Positions 40,335-49,974 are shown, counted from the stretch's first letter. The stretch is 50,996 nt of DNA from Oscillospiraceae bacterium (GCA_017406005.1 JAFQZI010000129.1:1-50996), one strand, 5' to 3'. Notes: a model not told the origin generated them from the sequence alone. Translations and numbers: made by a program.

Positions 40335-43300
40335 TCAAAAATCAAAGAGTGTGATCTGGCTGGTCTCCGGAAGAGAGCCCAGCGCACCAAGATCCTTCAG
40401 AATTTCAATATGCGTCTGGCTGACTTTGGGGCAAGCTGCAGCGACCTCTTCAATAGATACGAAATCCTTTCCCGACTCTCTGCACCGCACAAGATCAAGC
40501 GCCGCAGATTCTCCCAGGCCGGAGATCGATACGAACGGCGGCAGGAGCTTTCCGTCATCCGTGATGAGAAAATGTGTGGCATCGGAACGATAGAAATCGA
40601 TCGGAGCAAAAACAAGACCGCGCAAATTGAATTCATAGACTGCTTCCAGTGTGACGAGGAGATCCTCCTCATTTGCTGTGAGCTCGGATTTGCGGCGAAA
40701 TTCATTGATTTTCTTCCGCACGCTGTCGGTACCGCCTGTCATCATCTCCGCGTCAAACCCACCTTTCTGGCTACGGCGATAGAAGTAGGCACTGTAGAAA
40801 GCAAGAGGTTTATGCACTTTGAACCAGGCGATGCGGAAAGCCATCATGACATAAGCAACAGCATGTGCCTTCGGGAAGAGGTAGGCAATTTTACGAGCAG
40901 ACTCTATCCACCATTCAGGCACCTGCATGGAATGCATCTGCTCCTCGGCATCCCCGGGGAATTTGCCGCTCCTTTTTACCTTCCCTTTGCGGACATCTTC
41001 CATGGTTTTAAAAGCGAGAGCGGGTTCCATGCCTTTGCTCATAAGATAGATCATGATATCGTCACGGCAGCCAATGGTTTCGTTTACCGATGCGATACCG
41101 CCGGTGACAAGGTCGCGGATATTGCCCGCCCATACATCTGTACCGTGTGAAAAGCCTGAAAGCCTGACCAGCGTGTCAAACTGCCTCGGCTGTGTATCCA
41201 CCAGCATCTGGCGAGTAAAGGGCGTACCGAATTCCGGGACTCCGATAGAGCCGGTTTTTCCGATGATGGGATCGTCATCCGGAAGGCCGAGCGCCGAGGG
41301 CGAAGTGAAAATCGACATCGTCTCCGGATCAGAGAGGGAGATCGTCTTTGCATCGACCCCGGTCATATCCTCCATCATGCGAATCATCGTCGGGTCATCG
41401 TGGCCAAGTTCATCGAGTTTGAGAAGGTTGGCTTCCATGCAGTGGTATTCAAAATGCGTCGTGATGATATCAGAATTCGGGTCATCCGCAGGATGCTGCA
41501 CCGGGCAGAAATCCGTCACATCCATATCCTGCGGAACGACAACAAGACCGCCGGGATGCTGGCCGGTCGTGCGCTTGACCCCGACGAGGCCGAGCGCGAG
41601 CCTGTTTTCTTCCGCTTTGGTAGCTTTGATGTCACGCTCTTCCAGATACTTTTTCACATAGCCATAAGCCGTCTTCTCCGCGAGCGTGCCGATGGTTCCA
41701 GCGCGGAAAACATGGTCGGACCCGAAAAGTTTTTCCGTGTATTTATGCGCCTGTGCCTGGTATTCTCCGGAGAAGTTCAGGTCGATATCCGGGGTTTTTT
41801 CATTGCCCGGGAAGCCGAGGAAGGTTTCAAACGGGATATCAAAGCCGTCCCGATTCATTGGAACTCCACATTCGGGGCAGTTTTTTTCGGGCATATCTGC
41901 CCCGCACCCATAGGAGTGGTCCGTTACAAACTCACTGTGGCAGCATTTCGGGCATACGTAATGAGGTGGAAGGGAATTGACCTCCGTGATGCCGGACATA
42001 AAGGCGACGATCGAAGAGCCCACACTGCCCCGGCTACCGACCAGATAGCCGTGCTCCAGCGAATTTTCCACCAGCTTCTGTGCTGACATATAGATCACAT
42101 CATAATGATGGTCAAGAATAGTCTCCAGCTCGGTATCGACACGGCTCTGGACAATATCCGGAGGATTCTCGCCGTAAATCCGGTGCATCTTTTCATAGAC
42201 GAGATCTCGGAGCTGCTCAGCGGAATGATCAATTTTAGGCGGAAAAAGATCCTTCGGCAGAAGTTCAATTTCTTCACACGTATCGGCGATGGCGCACGGA
42301 GCATCGATCACGATTTCTTTTGCAATCTCTTCTCCGAGATACCGGAACTCCTCCAGCATCTCACCGGTGGTGCGGAAGAAGAGAGGATTGGAACGGTCAC
42401 AGTCAGGATACTTCTGCGCAGCAAGCAGAATATGGCGGTACTGTTCATCTTCCGCGTCAAGGAAGTGCACATCAGACGCTGCAACGATGGGTTTGCCGAG
42501 GCGCTTGCCGAGGTCATAGATCCTGCGGTTCCAGGCCTGCAGCTCCCCCTCATCCCTTGCCTTTCCGTTTTCTATCAGATACGCGTTGTTGCAGAGCGGC
42601 TGGATTTCAAGATAGTCATAATCCGCCGCTATCTTTTCCAGATGTTCATCGCTCTCCCCTCGTATGATCGCATCATACAGCTCTCCCATTGCACAGGCAG
42701 AACCGACAATCAGCCCCTCACGACAGCGCATCAGCATGCTTTTGGGCACGATCGGCGTGCGATGGTAATACTTGAGATAAGATTGGGATATCAGCTCATA
42801 AAGGTTTTTGAGCCCACGCTTGTTCTTCACCAGAAGAATCATATGATGGCTTCTGCCGGATTCCATTCTCTGCATAGAGCGGCAGACACCTTCAATATCA
42901 TCGATGGTTTTTGCGCCTCGCGCACGGAGCATGGGGATAAACTTCCCCATGATGCGCTGCACCACCGTGGCATCATCGCTCGCACGATGGTGGTTGAATT
43001 TGGGAAGATCCAGATGTTTTGACACAACATCGAGCTTATGGGTTTTCAGTTCCGGCAGGAGTGCGCGGGACATGGCCAGGGTGTCCAGCACAACGGGTGT
43101 ATAACGAATGCCGTGCCTGGAGGCAGCCGCCCCGAGAAAACTCATATCAAAAGAGGCATTATGGGCAATTACCGGTCGGTCACCGGCAAAGGCAATAAAT
43201 GCTCGCAAGGCCTCCTCTTCCGAAAGGGCAGAAGCAACGTCGGAATCCCGAATCCCGGTAAGCTCCGTGATTCTTTCGGGGATATGCATCCCGGGGTTGA

Positions 43301-44369
43301 CAAAGGTGTTGAATACCTCTTTAACTTTCCCACCCGCAAAAATGCAGGCGCCAATCTCCGTAAGCCGTTCCGACTGGGCATTGAGGCCGGTCGTCTCCGT
43401 GTCAAAGGCAACGAATTCGGTATCCAGCGAAAGCTGGCTCCTGCCTGAAACGGCGCTGGAGCCGTCCATGTCGTTAACATAATATGCCTCAAGACCATAG
43501 ATGATCTTAACTTTATGCTTCTTCCCGGCTTTCCACATATCCGGAAAAGCCTGTGCCACACCGTGATCCGTCACGGCAATGGCCGGCATACCCCAATAAG
43601 CAGCCCGCTCCACCACAGCGGCAGGATCCGTCAATGCATCAAGGTTGGAAAACCTCGTATGCAGATGAAGCTCCACACGCTTGACTTCAGCATCATCCCT
43701 ACGAATCGTTTTCTTTCCCCGGACAATACACTTCGGGTCGAGCACCATATCATCGTCATACTTGGAATATGTTACATCTCCATAAACAGTGAGATGATCG
43801 CCGATGTTAATGGCCTCTATGATGCTCTGATCATCGGATTCACGGAGAAATTTGCTCACGCGAATGGAATTGGTGCGGTCGGTAATGTCAAAAGACAGGA
43901 CTGCATTGCCGCGTTTTGCAAGCGTTCGGGAGGTGACATCTATAACATCCCCTTCCACGGCGACTTTGCCGGACTCCAGAGTGAGCGTGCTCATAGGGAC
44001 CGGCTTCAGTTTCAGGGGGCGGCCCATTAGCACCTTTCCCGCAGGGGCAGAAGTTTTCGGCGGATTAGGGCCGGCCGAAGCAGACGGAGCCGGGGCAGGA
44101 GCCTCTGAACCCGCGGCAGAAACAGCATCCGGCACCGGCGCATCGGCCTGTATCGAACAGCCGGACAACGCGAATTCCGCTCTGATCCGAGCTTCCAGAA
44201 TCCTGACATCTGACAACGAAGGCGCGGCAGCAAAATGCACACGCATGTTCAACATGCGTGCGTTTTCGTCTACCTGCGCATCGAGCAGGTATGCTTTATG
44301 CAACCCTCCCGCCATGGTGACTTTATCCGAGAAGAAGGGAAACATTGTCAGAAAGGGTGTATTGGCCAA
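40335..44369 (-). CDS. polC: DNA polymerase III alpha subunit, Gram-positive PolC
   Basis: A 1344-residue replicative polymerase with built-in proofreading. In order: OB fold (about 135-215), PHP domain (VELHLHTRFSNLDALTDP), 3'-5' exonuclease (FDTETTGL near 320; HNASFDMSFL), zinc site (YVCPKCCHSEF...CPECG, about 805-830) and the palm motif PDIDLNFSGEYQ. It is some 90 residues shorter than typical PolC, the loss being at the N-terminus. TTG 44369 is chosen because GGAGG lies eight bases upstream; a TTG at 44402 lacks a site. Last core gene of the pyrH-to-polC operon. Confidence 0.96.
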   Translation of the reverse strand: MANTPFLTMFPFFSDKVTMAGGLHKAYLLDAQVDENARMLNMRVHFAAAPSLSDVRILEARIRAEFALSGCSIQADAPVPDAVSAAGSEAPAPAPSASAGPNPPKTSAPAGKVLMGRPLKLKPVPMSTLTLESGKVAVEGDVIDVTSRTLAKRGNAVLSFDITDRTNSIRVSKFLRESDDQSIIEAINIGDHLTVYGDVTYSKYDDDMVLDPKCIVRGKKTIRRDDAEVKRVELHLHTRFSNLDALTDPAAVVERAAYWGMPAIAVTDHGVAQAFPDMWKAGKKHKVKIIYGLEAYYVNDMDGSSAVSGRSQLSLDTEFVAFDTETTGLNAQSERLTEIGACIFAGGKVKEVFNTFVNPGMHIPERITELTGIRDSDVASALSEEEALRAFIAFAGDRPVIAHNASFDMSFLGAAASRHGIRYTPVVLDTLAMSRALLPELKTHKLDVVSKHLDLPKFNHHRASDDATVVQRIMGKFIPMLRARGAKTIDDIEGVCRSMQRMESGRSHHMILLVKNKRGLKNLYELISQSYLKYYHRTPIVPKSMLMRCREGLIVGSACAMGELYDAIIRGESDEHLEKIAADYDYLEIQPLCNNAYLIENGKARDEGELQAWNRRIYDLGKRLGKPIVAASDVHFLDAEDEQYRHILLAAQKYPDCDRSNPLFFRTTGEMLEEFRYLGEEIAKEIVIDAPCAIADTCEEIELLPKDLFPPKIDHSAEQLRDLVYEKMHRIYGENPPDIVQSRVDTELETILDHHYDVIYMSAQKLVENSLEHGYLVGSRGSVGSSIVAFMSGITEVNSLPPHYVCPKCCHSEFVTDHSYGCGADMPEKNCPECGVPMNRDGFDIPFETFLGFPGNEKTPDIDLNFSGEYQAQAHKYTEKLFGSDHVFRAGTIGTLAEKTAYGYVKKYLEERDIKATKAEENRLALGLVGVKRTTGQHPGGLVVVPQDMDVTDFCPVQHPADDPNSDIITTHFEYHCMEANLLKLDELGHDDPTMIRMMEDMTGVDAKTISLSDPETMSIFTSPSALGLPDDDPIIGKTGSIGVPEFGTPFTRQMLVDTQPRQFDTLVRLSGFSHGTDVWAGNIRDLVTGGIASVNETIGCRDDIMIYLMSKGMEPALAFKTMEDVRKGKVKRSGKFPGDAEEQMHSMQVPEWWIESARKIAYLFPKAHAVAYVMMAFRIAWFKVHKPLAFYSAYFYRRSQKGGFDAEMMTGGTDSVRKKINEFRRKSELTANEEDLLVTLEAVYEFNLRGLVFAPIDFYRSDATHFLITDDGKLLPPFVSISGLGESAALDLVRCRESGKDFVSIEEVAAACPKVSQTHIEILKDLGALGSLPETSQITLFDF

Positions 44370-44447
44370 AATCAAAACCTCCGCCGGAGAATAGGCATCC
44401 AAATGCGAAACTGCCTCTGCATTTATGGTAAGTTTTTTGCGTGAAAT

Positions 44448-44483
44448 GCGGAATAATGGTTTGCCTATAAACTATTATTCCGC
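44448..44483 (-). other. 14-bp RNA hairpin across the ispG stop codon
   Basis: GCGGAATAATGGTT (44448-44461) pairs completely with AACTATTATTCCGC (44470-44483), one G-U. The ispG TAA is inside the stem. No T-tract follows, so it is not an ordinary terminator; a processing or stability element between ispG and polC is more likely. Confidence 0.6.
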
Positions 44484-45539
44484 GCTGTCGTTTTCAATCA
44501 TGTCCATAAGAACGTCGAGCAAGCGATCATACCGATACGTGCCGACGACTTCGCCTTTTTTGAAGATCAAACCTCTGTCCACACCGCCGGCAATACCATA
44601 GTCCGCCTCGCGGGCTTCACCGGGGCCGTTGACTACACAGCCCATCACGGCAACCGTGATTTCCCGGTCTATACCGGCAACACGCTTTTCCACCTCAGTG
44701 GCAAGCCCGATCAGATCGATCTCCGTGCGGCCGCACGTCGGGCAGGAGACGAACTTTACACCGCCTTTACGCAGCCCGGCGGCTTTCAGGATAGCAATGC
44801 CTGCCGTAACTTCTTTTACCGGATCCGCAGTCAGAGAGACACGGATGGTGTTGCCGATGCCCTCGCAGAGAAGCGTGCCGATCCCGACAGCCGACTGGAT
44901 GGTGCCGTTATACTCGGTGCCTGTTTCCGTGACGCCGAGATGGAGCGGATAGTCAAACGTCTCCGCAGCAAGGCGGTAGCTTGCTATTGTCAGAGGAACG
45001 GATGACGTTTTGAGAGAGAGGCAGATATCCCCAAAATCAACTTTTTCCAGCATCTGAGCATGGCTGCGGGCACTCTCTACCATAGCTTCCGGGCAGGGAT
45101 GGCCGTACTTCTCCAGAAGCTTTTTTTCGAGGCTTCCGGCATTTACTCCGATACGGATGGGGATGTTTCTCGCCCGGCAGGCATCCGCCACGGCTTTGAC
45201 GTGCTCTTCGCCGCCGATGTTGCCCGGATTGATGCGGATTTTATCAATCCCCCGCTCAGCTGCCATCAGGGCGAGCTTATAATCAAAGTGAATATCGGCG
45301 ACAAGAGGCATGTCGGTACCTTCGCGAATGGCAGAAAGCGCTTCCGCAGAGCTAATATCCGGCACAGCAAGGCGCACAATGTCACACCCGGCTGCCTGAA
45401 AGGCGCGGATCTGCTTCAGAGTTGCCTCCACATCCCAGGTTTTGGTGTTGCACATGCTCTGCACAGTAACCGGTACCTGCCCGCCGATTTTCAGGCCGCG
45501 GACAGCGATCTCCCTGGTCTGTTTTCTCTTCTCCACCAT
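44475..45539 (-). CDS. ispG: 4-hydroxy-3-methylbut-2-en-1-yl diphosphate synthase (GcpE)
   Basis: A 354-residue 4Fe-4S enzyme of the MEP isoprenoid pathway that converts MEcPP to HMBPP. The TIM barrel starts VQSMCNTKTWDVEATLKQI; RINPGNIGGEEHV and GVTETGTEYNG follow; the cluster ligands are in CPTCGRTEIDL and GCVVNGPGEAREAD. ATG 45539 has AGAAGG at correct spacing; a GTG fifteen bases upstream is possible. It follows rseP by 18 bases. Dxr, of the same pathway, is two genes upstream in the operon. Confidence 0.96.
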   Translation of the reverse strand: MVEKRKQTREIAVRGLKIGGQVPVTVQSMCNTKTWDVEATLKQIRAFQAAGCDIVRLAVPDISSAEALSAIREGTDMPLVADIHFDYKLALMAAERGIDKIRINPGNIGGEEHVKAVADACRARNIPIRIGVNAGSLEKKLLEKYGHPCPEAMVESARSHAQMLEKVDFGDICLSLKTSSVPLTIASYRLAAETFDYPLHLGVTETGTEYNGTIQSAVGIGTLLCEGIGNTIRVSLTADPVKEVTAGIAILKAAGLRKGGVKFVSCPTCGRTEIDLIGLATEVEKRVAGIDREITVAVMGCVVNGPGEAREADYGIAGGVDRGLIFKKGEVVGTYRYDRLLDVLMDMIENDSAE

Positions 45540-45557
45540 CTCCACCTTCTTCACCTC

Positions 45558-46616
45558 TTAACCTCTTACGAGCTTTACAATATCATTCAGAAGGACGAAC
45601 CCCATCAGGCCGAGCAGCAGAATCATGCCCGCACCGTGGATATAGCCTTCGTATTTCGGATCCAGCTTTTTGTGCGTCAGCGATTCAATGACCCACGCAA
45701 CGAGCAGGAAGAAAACCCGTCCGCCATCCAGAGCGGGAATCGGCAGCATATTCATCACGGCAAGGTTCACCGCGATAAAGGCGCCGAGATAAGCGATGTT
45801 GAAGGCTGCATCCGCAGCCGACTCGGCATTTTCACCGGTTTCCGCCATCATGTCCACAATACCGACCGGACCGGAAAGATCCGTCACTTTCGCTTCACCA
45901 CTAAGAAGCTGCTTGAGGCTCATCCAGACAAGGCGGACAAATTCCATCGTCTGATCCCAGCTCGCCTGCAGATGGTTCGCAAAGGTCGGTTCCTTATAGT
46001 CATAGCCGAGACGGAAGCCGAAATATTTTTCCTCGCTGCCCTCATAGGCTAGCTTTTCCATCCGGAAGTCACGCAGAACGACTTTCTGCCCATCACGCAC
46101 GAGCACAAAATCCTGCGGGGTATTTTCACGAAGAAACTGAGAAACATCTCCCGTGGAATAGATCCGGTGCCCGTCGATGCTGATGATCCAGTCTCCCGGA
46201 AGGAAAGCTTCTTCCGACTCGTAAGGGCAGCCGTCCATAAAGGAAGCGATTGCTGGGACAGCGTAACCGGACGCGCCGGAATAAAGGACAAATACAATCA
46301 CAAACCCCAGAAGGAAGTTCATAAACGCCCCGGCTACCAGCACGAGAAGGCGCTTCCAGACTTTCTGGTTGACAAAAGCACGGGGATCTTCGGACTCGCC
46401 GTCTTCCCCCGTCATGGCGCAATATCCGCCGAAAGGGATACAGCGGAGAGAATACAGTGTTTCCCCTTTCTGTTTTTTGAAGATGGCAGGGCCCATCCCG
46501 ATGGCAAACTCTTCCACCCGGATGCCGCAAAGCTTGGCTACCGCAAAGTGGCCGAACTCATGGATACCGACAAGAATACCAAAAAATAAAACCGCAATAA
46601 TGATATAGACAATCAT
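45558..46616 (-). CDS. rseP: RIP site-2 zinc metalloprotease RseP
   Basis: A 352-residue intramembrane protease for regulated cleavage of anti-sigma factors and cleared signal peptides. HEFGHFAVAKLCGI in TM1 holds the zinc ligands and catalytic Glu; a single PDZ domain lies in the middle (PGDWIISIDGHRIYS); NMLPIPALDGGRVFF supplies the third ligand, Asp. Four membrane helices. The start overlaps the dxr stop (ATGA) and has no clear ribosome site, so it relies on coupling. Confidence 0.95.
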   Translation of the reverse strand: MIVYIIIAVLFFGILVGIHEFGHFAVAKLCGIRVEEFAIGMGPAIFKKQKGETLYSLRCIPFGGYCAMTGEDGESEDPRAFVNQKVWKRLLVLVAGAFMNFLLGFVIVFVLYSGASGYAVPAIASFMDGCPYESEEAFLPGDWIISIDGHRIYSTGDVSQFLRENTPQDFVLVRDGQKVVLRDFRMEKLAYEGSEEKYFGFRLGYDYKEPTFANHLQASWDQTMEFVRLVWMSLKQLLSGEAKVTDLSGPVGIVDMMAETGENAESAADAAFNIAYLGAFIAVNLAVMNMLPIPALDGGRVFFLLVAWVIESLTHKKLDPKYEGYIHGAGMILLLGLMGFVLLNDIVKLVRG

Positions 46617-47758
46617 GCAAAATACTTCTTTACAAAATTTCTTGCTTCCAGATCTGCCGCGATGATTTCATCCAGATCATCGGTATACACCGCAGGAACC
46701 GCAGCTACGGCTGCCGCTGCCGCGTCATAGATCCTGTTGTAGCCGATTTCACCGCGCAGGAACATATGCACCGCCACCTCGTTGGCAGCACTCATCACGC
46801 AGGGAGCCGTTCCGCCGGTGCGGGCACAGGCCATGGCAAGGGCAAGGCAGGGCGTTTTTTCCAGATCAGGCGCCTCAAAAGTGAGCCCCTGTAGCTTCGT
46901 GAAATCCAGATGCTCAAACATGGACCTTTTCCGCTCGGGATAAGTCAGAGCGAGCTGGATGGGCAGACCCATATCCGGAACGCCGAGCTGGGCGATTACG
47001 GTGCCGTCGATGAGCTCTACCATAGAATGAATCACGCTCTGCGGATGGACAATGACCTGAATCTCATCCGGTGTGACAGAGAAGAGATGCATAGCCTCGA
47101 TAAACTCCAGACCTTTGTTCATCATCGTGGCGCTGTCCACCGAGATTTTGGCACCCATATTCCAGTTCGGATGCCTGACTGCCTGCTGCGGTGTGATATC
47201 CTCCAACGCTTCCCTGGGCATCCCGCGGAAAGGCCCGCCGGAACCGGTGAGAAGGATTTTTTTCAATTCTCCCTTTTCCCTGCCCATCAGGCACTGGAAA
47301 ATGGCGGAATGCTCACTGTCCACCGGGATGATTTCAGCACCTTCCTCTGCCGCGGTGCGCATGACAAGGCTGCCGGCACAGACAAGCGTCTCCTTATTGG
47401 CAAGGGCGATACGCTTCTTCGCATGGATGGCGGCAAGCGTCGGTTTGAGACCGACGGAACCGGAAACCGCCGTAACCACACAACGGCTCTCCGGGAGTAC
47501 GGCTGCCTCGATCAACCCTTCCATACCGGAGACGACACGGATATCCAGATCCGCTACTGCCGTGCGGAACTGCTTTGCAGCATCCTCGTCGAAGACGGCG
47601 ACAAGTTTCGGGTGAAGACGCCTGGTCTGTTCTTCGAGAAGATCGATTTTCCGATTCGCTGTGAGCGCGACCACCGGAATCCCGGTATGCTCCGCCACAG
47701 CGATGGTCTGTCTGCCGATGGAACCCGTACAGCCGAGCACAGAGATAGAATCAACCAT
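46613..47758 (-). CDS. dxr: 1-deoxy-D-xylulose 5-phosphate reductoisomerase
   Basis: A 381-residue NADPH-dependent enzyme converting DXP to MEP, the committed isoprenoid step. VLGCTGSIGRQT is the NADPH fold, IALANKETLVCAGSLV and IIPVDSEHSAIFQ carry the catalytic metal ligands, and NMGAKISVDSATMMNKGLEFIEA the substrate loop. TGGAGG precedes ATG 47758. Its start overlaps the end of uppS by eight bases, leaving no room for cdsA, which normally sits here. Confidence 0.97.
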   Translation of the reverse strand: MVDSISVLGCTGSIGRQTIAVAEHTGIPVVALTANRKIDLLEEQTRRLHPKLVAVFDEDAAKQFRTAVADLDIRVVSGMEGLIEAAVLPESRCVVTAVSGSVGLKPTLAAIHAKKRIALANKETLVCAGSLVMRTAAEEGAEIIPVDSEHSAIFQCLMGREKGELKKILLTGSGGPFRGMPREALEDITPQQAVRHPNWNMGAKISVDSATMMNKGLEFIEAMHLFSVTPDEIQVIVHPQSVIHSMVELIDGTVIAQLGVPDMGLPIQLALTYPERKRSMFEHLDFTKLQGLTFEAPDLEKTPCLALAMACARTGGTAPCVMSAANEVAVHMFLRGEIGYNRIYDAAAAAVAAVPAVYTDDLDEIIAADLEARNFVKKYFA

Positions 47759-48491
47759 TTTTTACGCCTCCAAACCGACGGTCTCTCCTGCTGAACTCCG
47801 CAATCGCTTTGTCCAACTCCTCTGGAGTGAAATCCGGCCAGAGGACATCGGTAAAATAAAACTCGCTGTAGGCACACTGCCACAGCAGAAAGTTGGAAAT
47901 TCGCTTTTCCCCGCCCGGGCGAATTAACAGGTCGGGATCCGGGATCCCTGCGGAATAGAAATAGGAAGAAAAAGCGTCCTCGGTAAGGTCCGCCGGGGCT
48001 CTGCCTTCCGCAGCGTCAAGGGCATACCGCTTTGCAGCCTGCAGTATTTCCGCTCTGCCGCCGTAATTCAAGCATATATTTGCCTGAAAGCCCTCATAGC
48101 GGGACGAGATTTCGTTGGTCTCCTCAATTTCAGAACGAAGGGACGGAGAAAGGATCGAAACATCACCCAGAACCTTCATTTTGATGTGGTCCCGCTCCAT
48201 GGTAGCAATCGCTTCCCGCAGATATCTGTCAAGTAATTTCATGATCGATTTGACTTCTTCTTCCGGCCGGGACCAGTTCTCCGTTGAAAACGCATAGACC
48301 GTGAGATAATTCACGCCGATGTTTTTGCAGTACGTCGCGATCCGGCGGAAAGTCTCCGCGCCGGCAGCATGGCCGGCCGTACGAGGCAGTCCGCGTTTTT
48401 TTGCCCAGCGGCCGTTTCCATCAAGGATAATTGCAATATGACGGGGGATGGTATATTTCCCCTCCCCCGTAATCTGTTCCGATACTGCCAT
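47751..48491 (-). CDS. uppS: Isoprenyl (undecaprenyl) diphosphate synthase
   Basis: A 246-residue cis-prenyltransferase that makes the C55 carrier lipid for peptidoglycan and surface glycans. HIAIILDGNGRWAKKRGLPRTAGH is the catalytic Asp/P-loop region; TVYAFSTENWSRP and the C-terminal DLLIRPGGEKRISNFLLWQCAYSE are family hallmarks. ATG 48491 abuts the frr stop (TAAATG), and the 3' end overlaps dxr. Confidence 0.97.
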   Translation of the reverse strand: MAVSEQITGEGKYTIPRHIAIILDGNGRWAKKRGLPRTAGHAAGAETFRRIATYCKNIGVNYLTVYAFSTENWSRPEEEVKSIMKLLDRYLREAIATMERDHIKMKVLGDVSILSPSLRSEIEETNEISSRYEGFQANICLNYGGRAEILQAAKRYALDAAEGRAPADLTEDAFSSYFYSAGIPDPDLLIRPGGEKRISNFLLWQCAYSEFYFTDVLWPDFTPEELDKAIAEFSRRDRRFGGVKNG

Positions 48492-49043
48492 TTAGATTTC
48501 TTTCAGCTCTTTCTCTTTGTTGCTCATAATCTTGTCGATTTCCTTGGTGAAATCGTCCGTGAGCTTCTGAATGTCCTTTTCAACATTCTTATAGTCATCT
48601 TCCGTGATTTCGGAAGCCTTCTGCTGCTTCTTAAATTTTTCAATCGCATCACGGCGGATGTTGCGGATAGCCACCTTGGCTTCTTCTCCGTATTTTCTCG
48701 TCTGCTTGACGAGATCCAGACGGCGCTCTTCCGTCAGCGGCGGGAATACAAGGCGAATCATTCTGCCGTCATTCTGCGGGTGAATACCCAGATCAGAGGT
48801 GAGAATCGCTTTCTCGATCCCCTTCAGGATGGAACCGTCCCACGGCTGAATCAGCAGGGAGCGGGCGTCCGGTGTGGCAATCGAAGCCACCTGGTTGATG
48901 GGGGTCGGAGAACCGTAATAATCTACCGTGATCTGGTCCAGCACGGCTGCATTAGCACGGCCGGCCCGGATGGTTGCGAACTGCGCTTCGAGCGCTTCGC
49001 AGGTCTTTTTCATTTTCTTCTCAAATTCCTGATACTCAGACAT
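48492..49043 (-). CDS. frr: Ribosome recycling factor
   Basis: A 183-residue factor that splits post-termination ribosomes with EF-G. The three-helix bundle and hinge are recognisable: RAGRANAAVLDQITVDYYGSPTPINQ, VFPPLTEERRLDLVKQ, and the helical C-terminus. ATG 49043 has AGGAGG at good spacing; a longer frame to 49103 begins in the dispersed repeat and is rejected. The gap to pyrH (134 bases) holds repeat copy C. Confidence 0.97.
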   Translation of the reverse strand: MSEYQEFEKKMKKTCEALEAQFATIRAGRANAAVLDQITVDYYGSPTPINQVASIATPDARSLLIQPWDGSILKGIEKAILTSDLGIHPQNDGRMIRLVFPPLTEERRLDLVKQTRKYGEEAKVAIRNIRRDAIEKFKKQQKASEITEDDYKNVEKDIQKLTDDFTKEIDKIMSNKEKELKEI

Positions 49044-49080
49044 GGATGTTTCCTCCTGTTTATGAATGGTTTTTTTGATC

Positions 49081-49153
49081 ACTTCGTTATTAGTGCACGG
49101 CAAGCTGCTCGCGAAACAAACATTTCCCTCGTTTTCAGTGCTCTGTCGCGAGC
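49081..49153 (+). repeat. Dispersed hairpin repeat, copy C
   Basis: CTTCGTTATTAGTGCA, then GCTCGCGA (49107-49114), a loop with CATTTCCCTCGTTTT and AGTGCTC, then TCGCGAGC (49146-49153). It lies between pyrH and frr, antisense to both, so the operon mRNA carries its complement as a hairpin. Tail GAGCTAAAAGAGG resembles copy A's context. Confidence 0.7.
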
Positions 49154-49177
49154 TAAAAGAGGGGGAATAATTCTATT

Positions 49178-49885
49178 TTAAACTGTCACAAGGGTGCCGA
49201 GCTTTTCTCCGTTGAGAACGCGGCAGATGTTTTCCGGATCGGCCAGGGCAAACACTACAGAGGGGATGTTGTTGTCCATTGCCATGGAAGTCGCCGTGCT
49301 GTCCATCACCTGCAGCCTGCGTTCCAAAACCTCACCGTAGGAGATTTCACTGAAGCGGATTGCAGAGGGATCCTTTCTCGGATCGGCAGAATAAACGGCG
49401 TCAATGTTTTTGGCAAGCAGAATCGCATCGGAATGCGTCTCCAGTGCACGAAGAACAACCGCAGTGTCCGTTGAAACGAACGGGAGGCCCGTTCCTCCGG
49501 CAAAGAGCACTACGTTGCCTTCTTCCAGAAGGCGGATGCTCTTCAGTGTGTCATATCGCTCGCCGACACCCTGGATATCCACAGAGGTCTGCACAGAAGC
49601 CGGAACACCGTTCTGGCGGAAGACATCCGCCACGGCAAGGCAATTCATACAGGTAGCCAGCATACCCATCCTGTCCGCACTGACACGCTCGACATGCCCG
49701 GCACCGTCCTTCACACCGCGCCAGAAATTCCCGCCGCCGATCACAATGCCGACCTGAACCCCTTCCGCCATGCACTTCTTTACTGCCTGAACAACGGATG
49801 TAACAAAATCAAAATCGTAACCGGTGTGCTTCCCTCCGGCGAGAGCTTCCCCGCTGATCTTCAAAACAACTCTTTTAAACTTCAT
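49178..49885 (-). CDS. pyrH: UMP kinase
   Basis: A 235-residue hexameric kinase phosphorylating UMP to UDP. RVVLKISGEALAG is the N-terminal nucleotide motif, VGIVIGGGNFWRG the UMP/Mg loop, and FAGGTGLPFVSTDTAVVLRALE the catalytic segment. GGAGTG precedes ATG 49885. First gene of the pyrH-frr-uppS-dxr-rseP-ispG-polC operon. Confidence 0.97.
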   Translation of the reverse strand: MKFKRVVLKISGEALAGGKHTGYDFDFVTSVVQAVKKCMAEGVQVGIVIGGGNFWRGVKDGAGHVERVSADRMGMLATCMNCLAVADVFRQNGVPASVQTSVDIQGVGERYDTLKSIRLLEEGNVVLFAGGTGLPFVSTDTAVVLRALETHSDAILLAKNIDAVYSADPRKDPSAIRFSEISYGEVLERRLQVMDSTATSMAMDNNIPSVVFALADPENICRVLNGEKLGTLVTV

Positions 49886-49926
49886 TGTTCTTCACTCCTC
49901 AGGGTCATTATCATTAAAACCAAGTT

Positions 49927-49955
49927 ATTTTACCATATGCTCCCGCTTTTAGCAA
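49927..49955 (-). promoter_or_regulatory. Promoter of the pyrH-to-polC operon
   Basis: Minus strand TTGCTA (49955-49950), 17-base spacer, TAAAAT (49932-49927), about 42 bases before pyrH. Confidence 0.72.
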
Positions 49956-49974
49956 TTAAGAAATCATGAATAAA

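Noticed and set aside
42105-43022. Plus-strand frames inside polC
   Set aside because: Antisense of a highly conserved polymerase; no start signals or recognisable motifs.
49044-49103. Upstream extension of frr
   Set aside because: These codons lie in the dispersed repeat and precede a strong AGGAGG that fixes the start at 49043; the same CTNNEV peptide arises antisense to copy B, showing it is repeat sequence.
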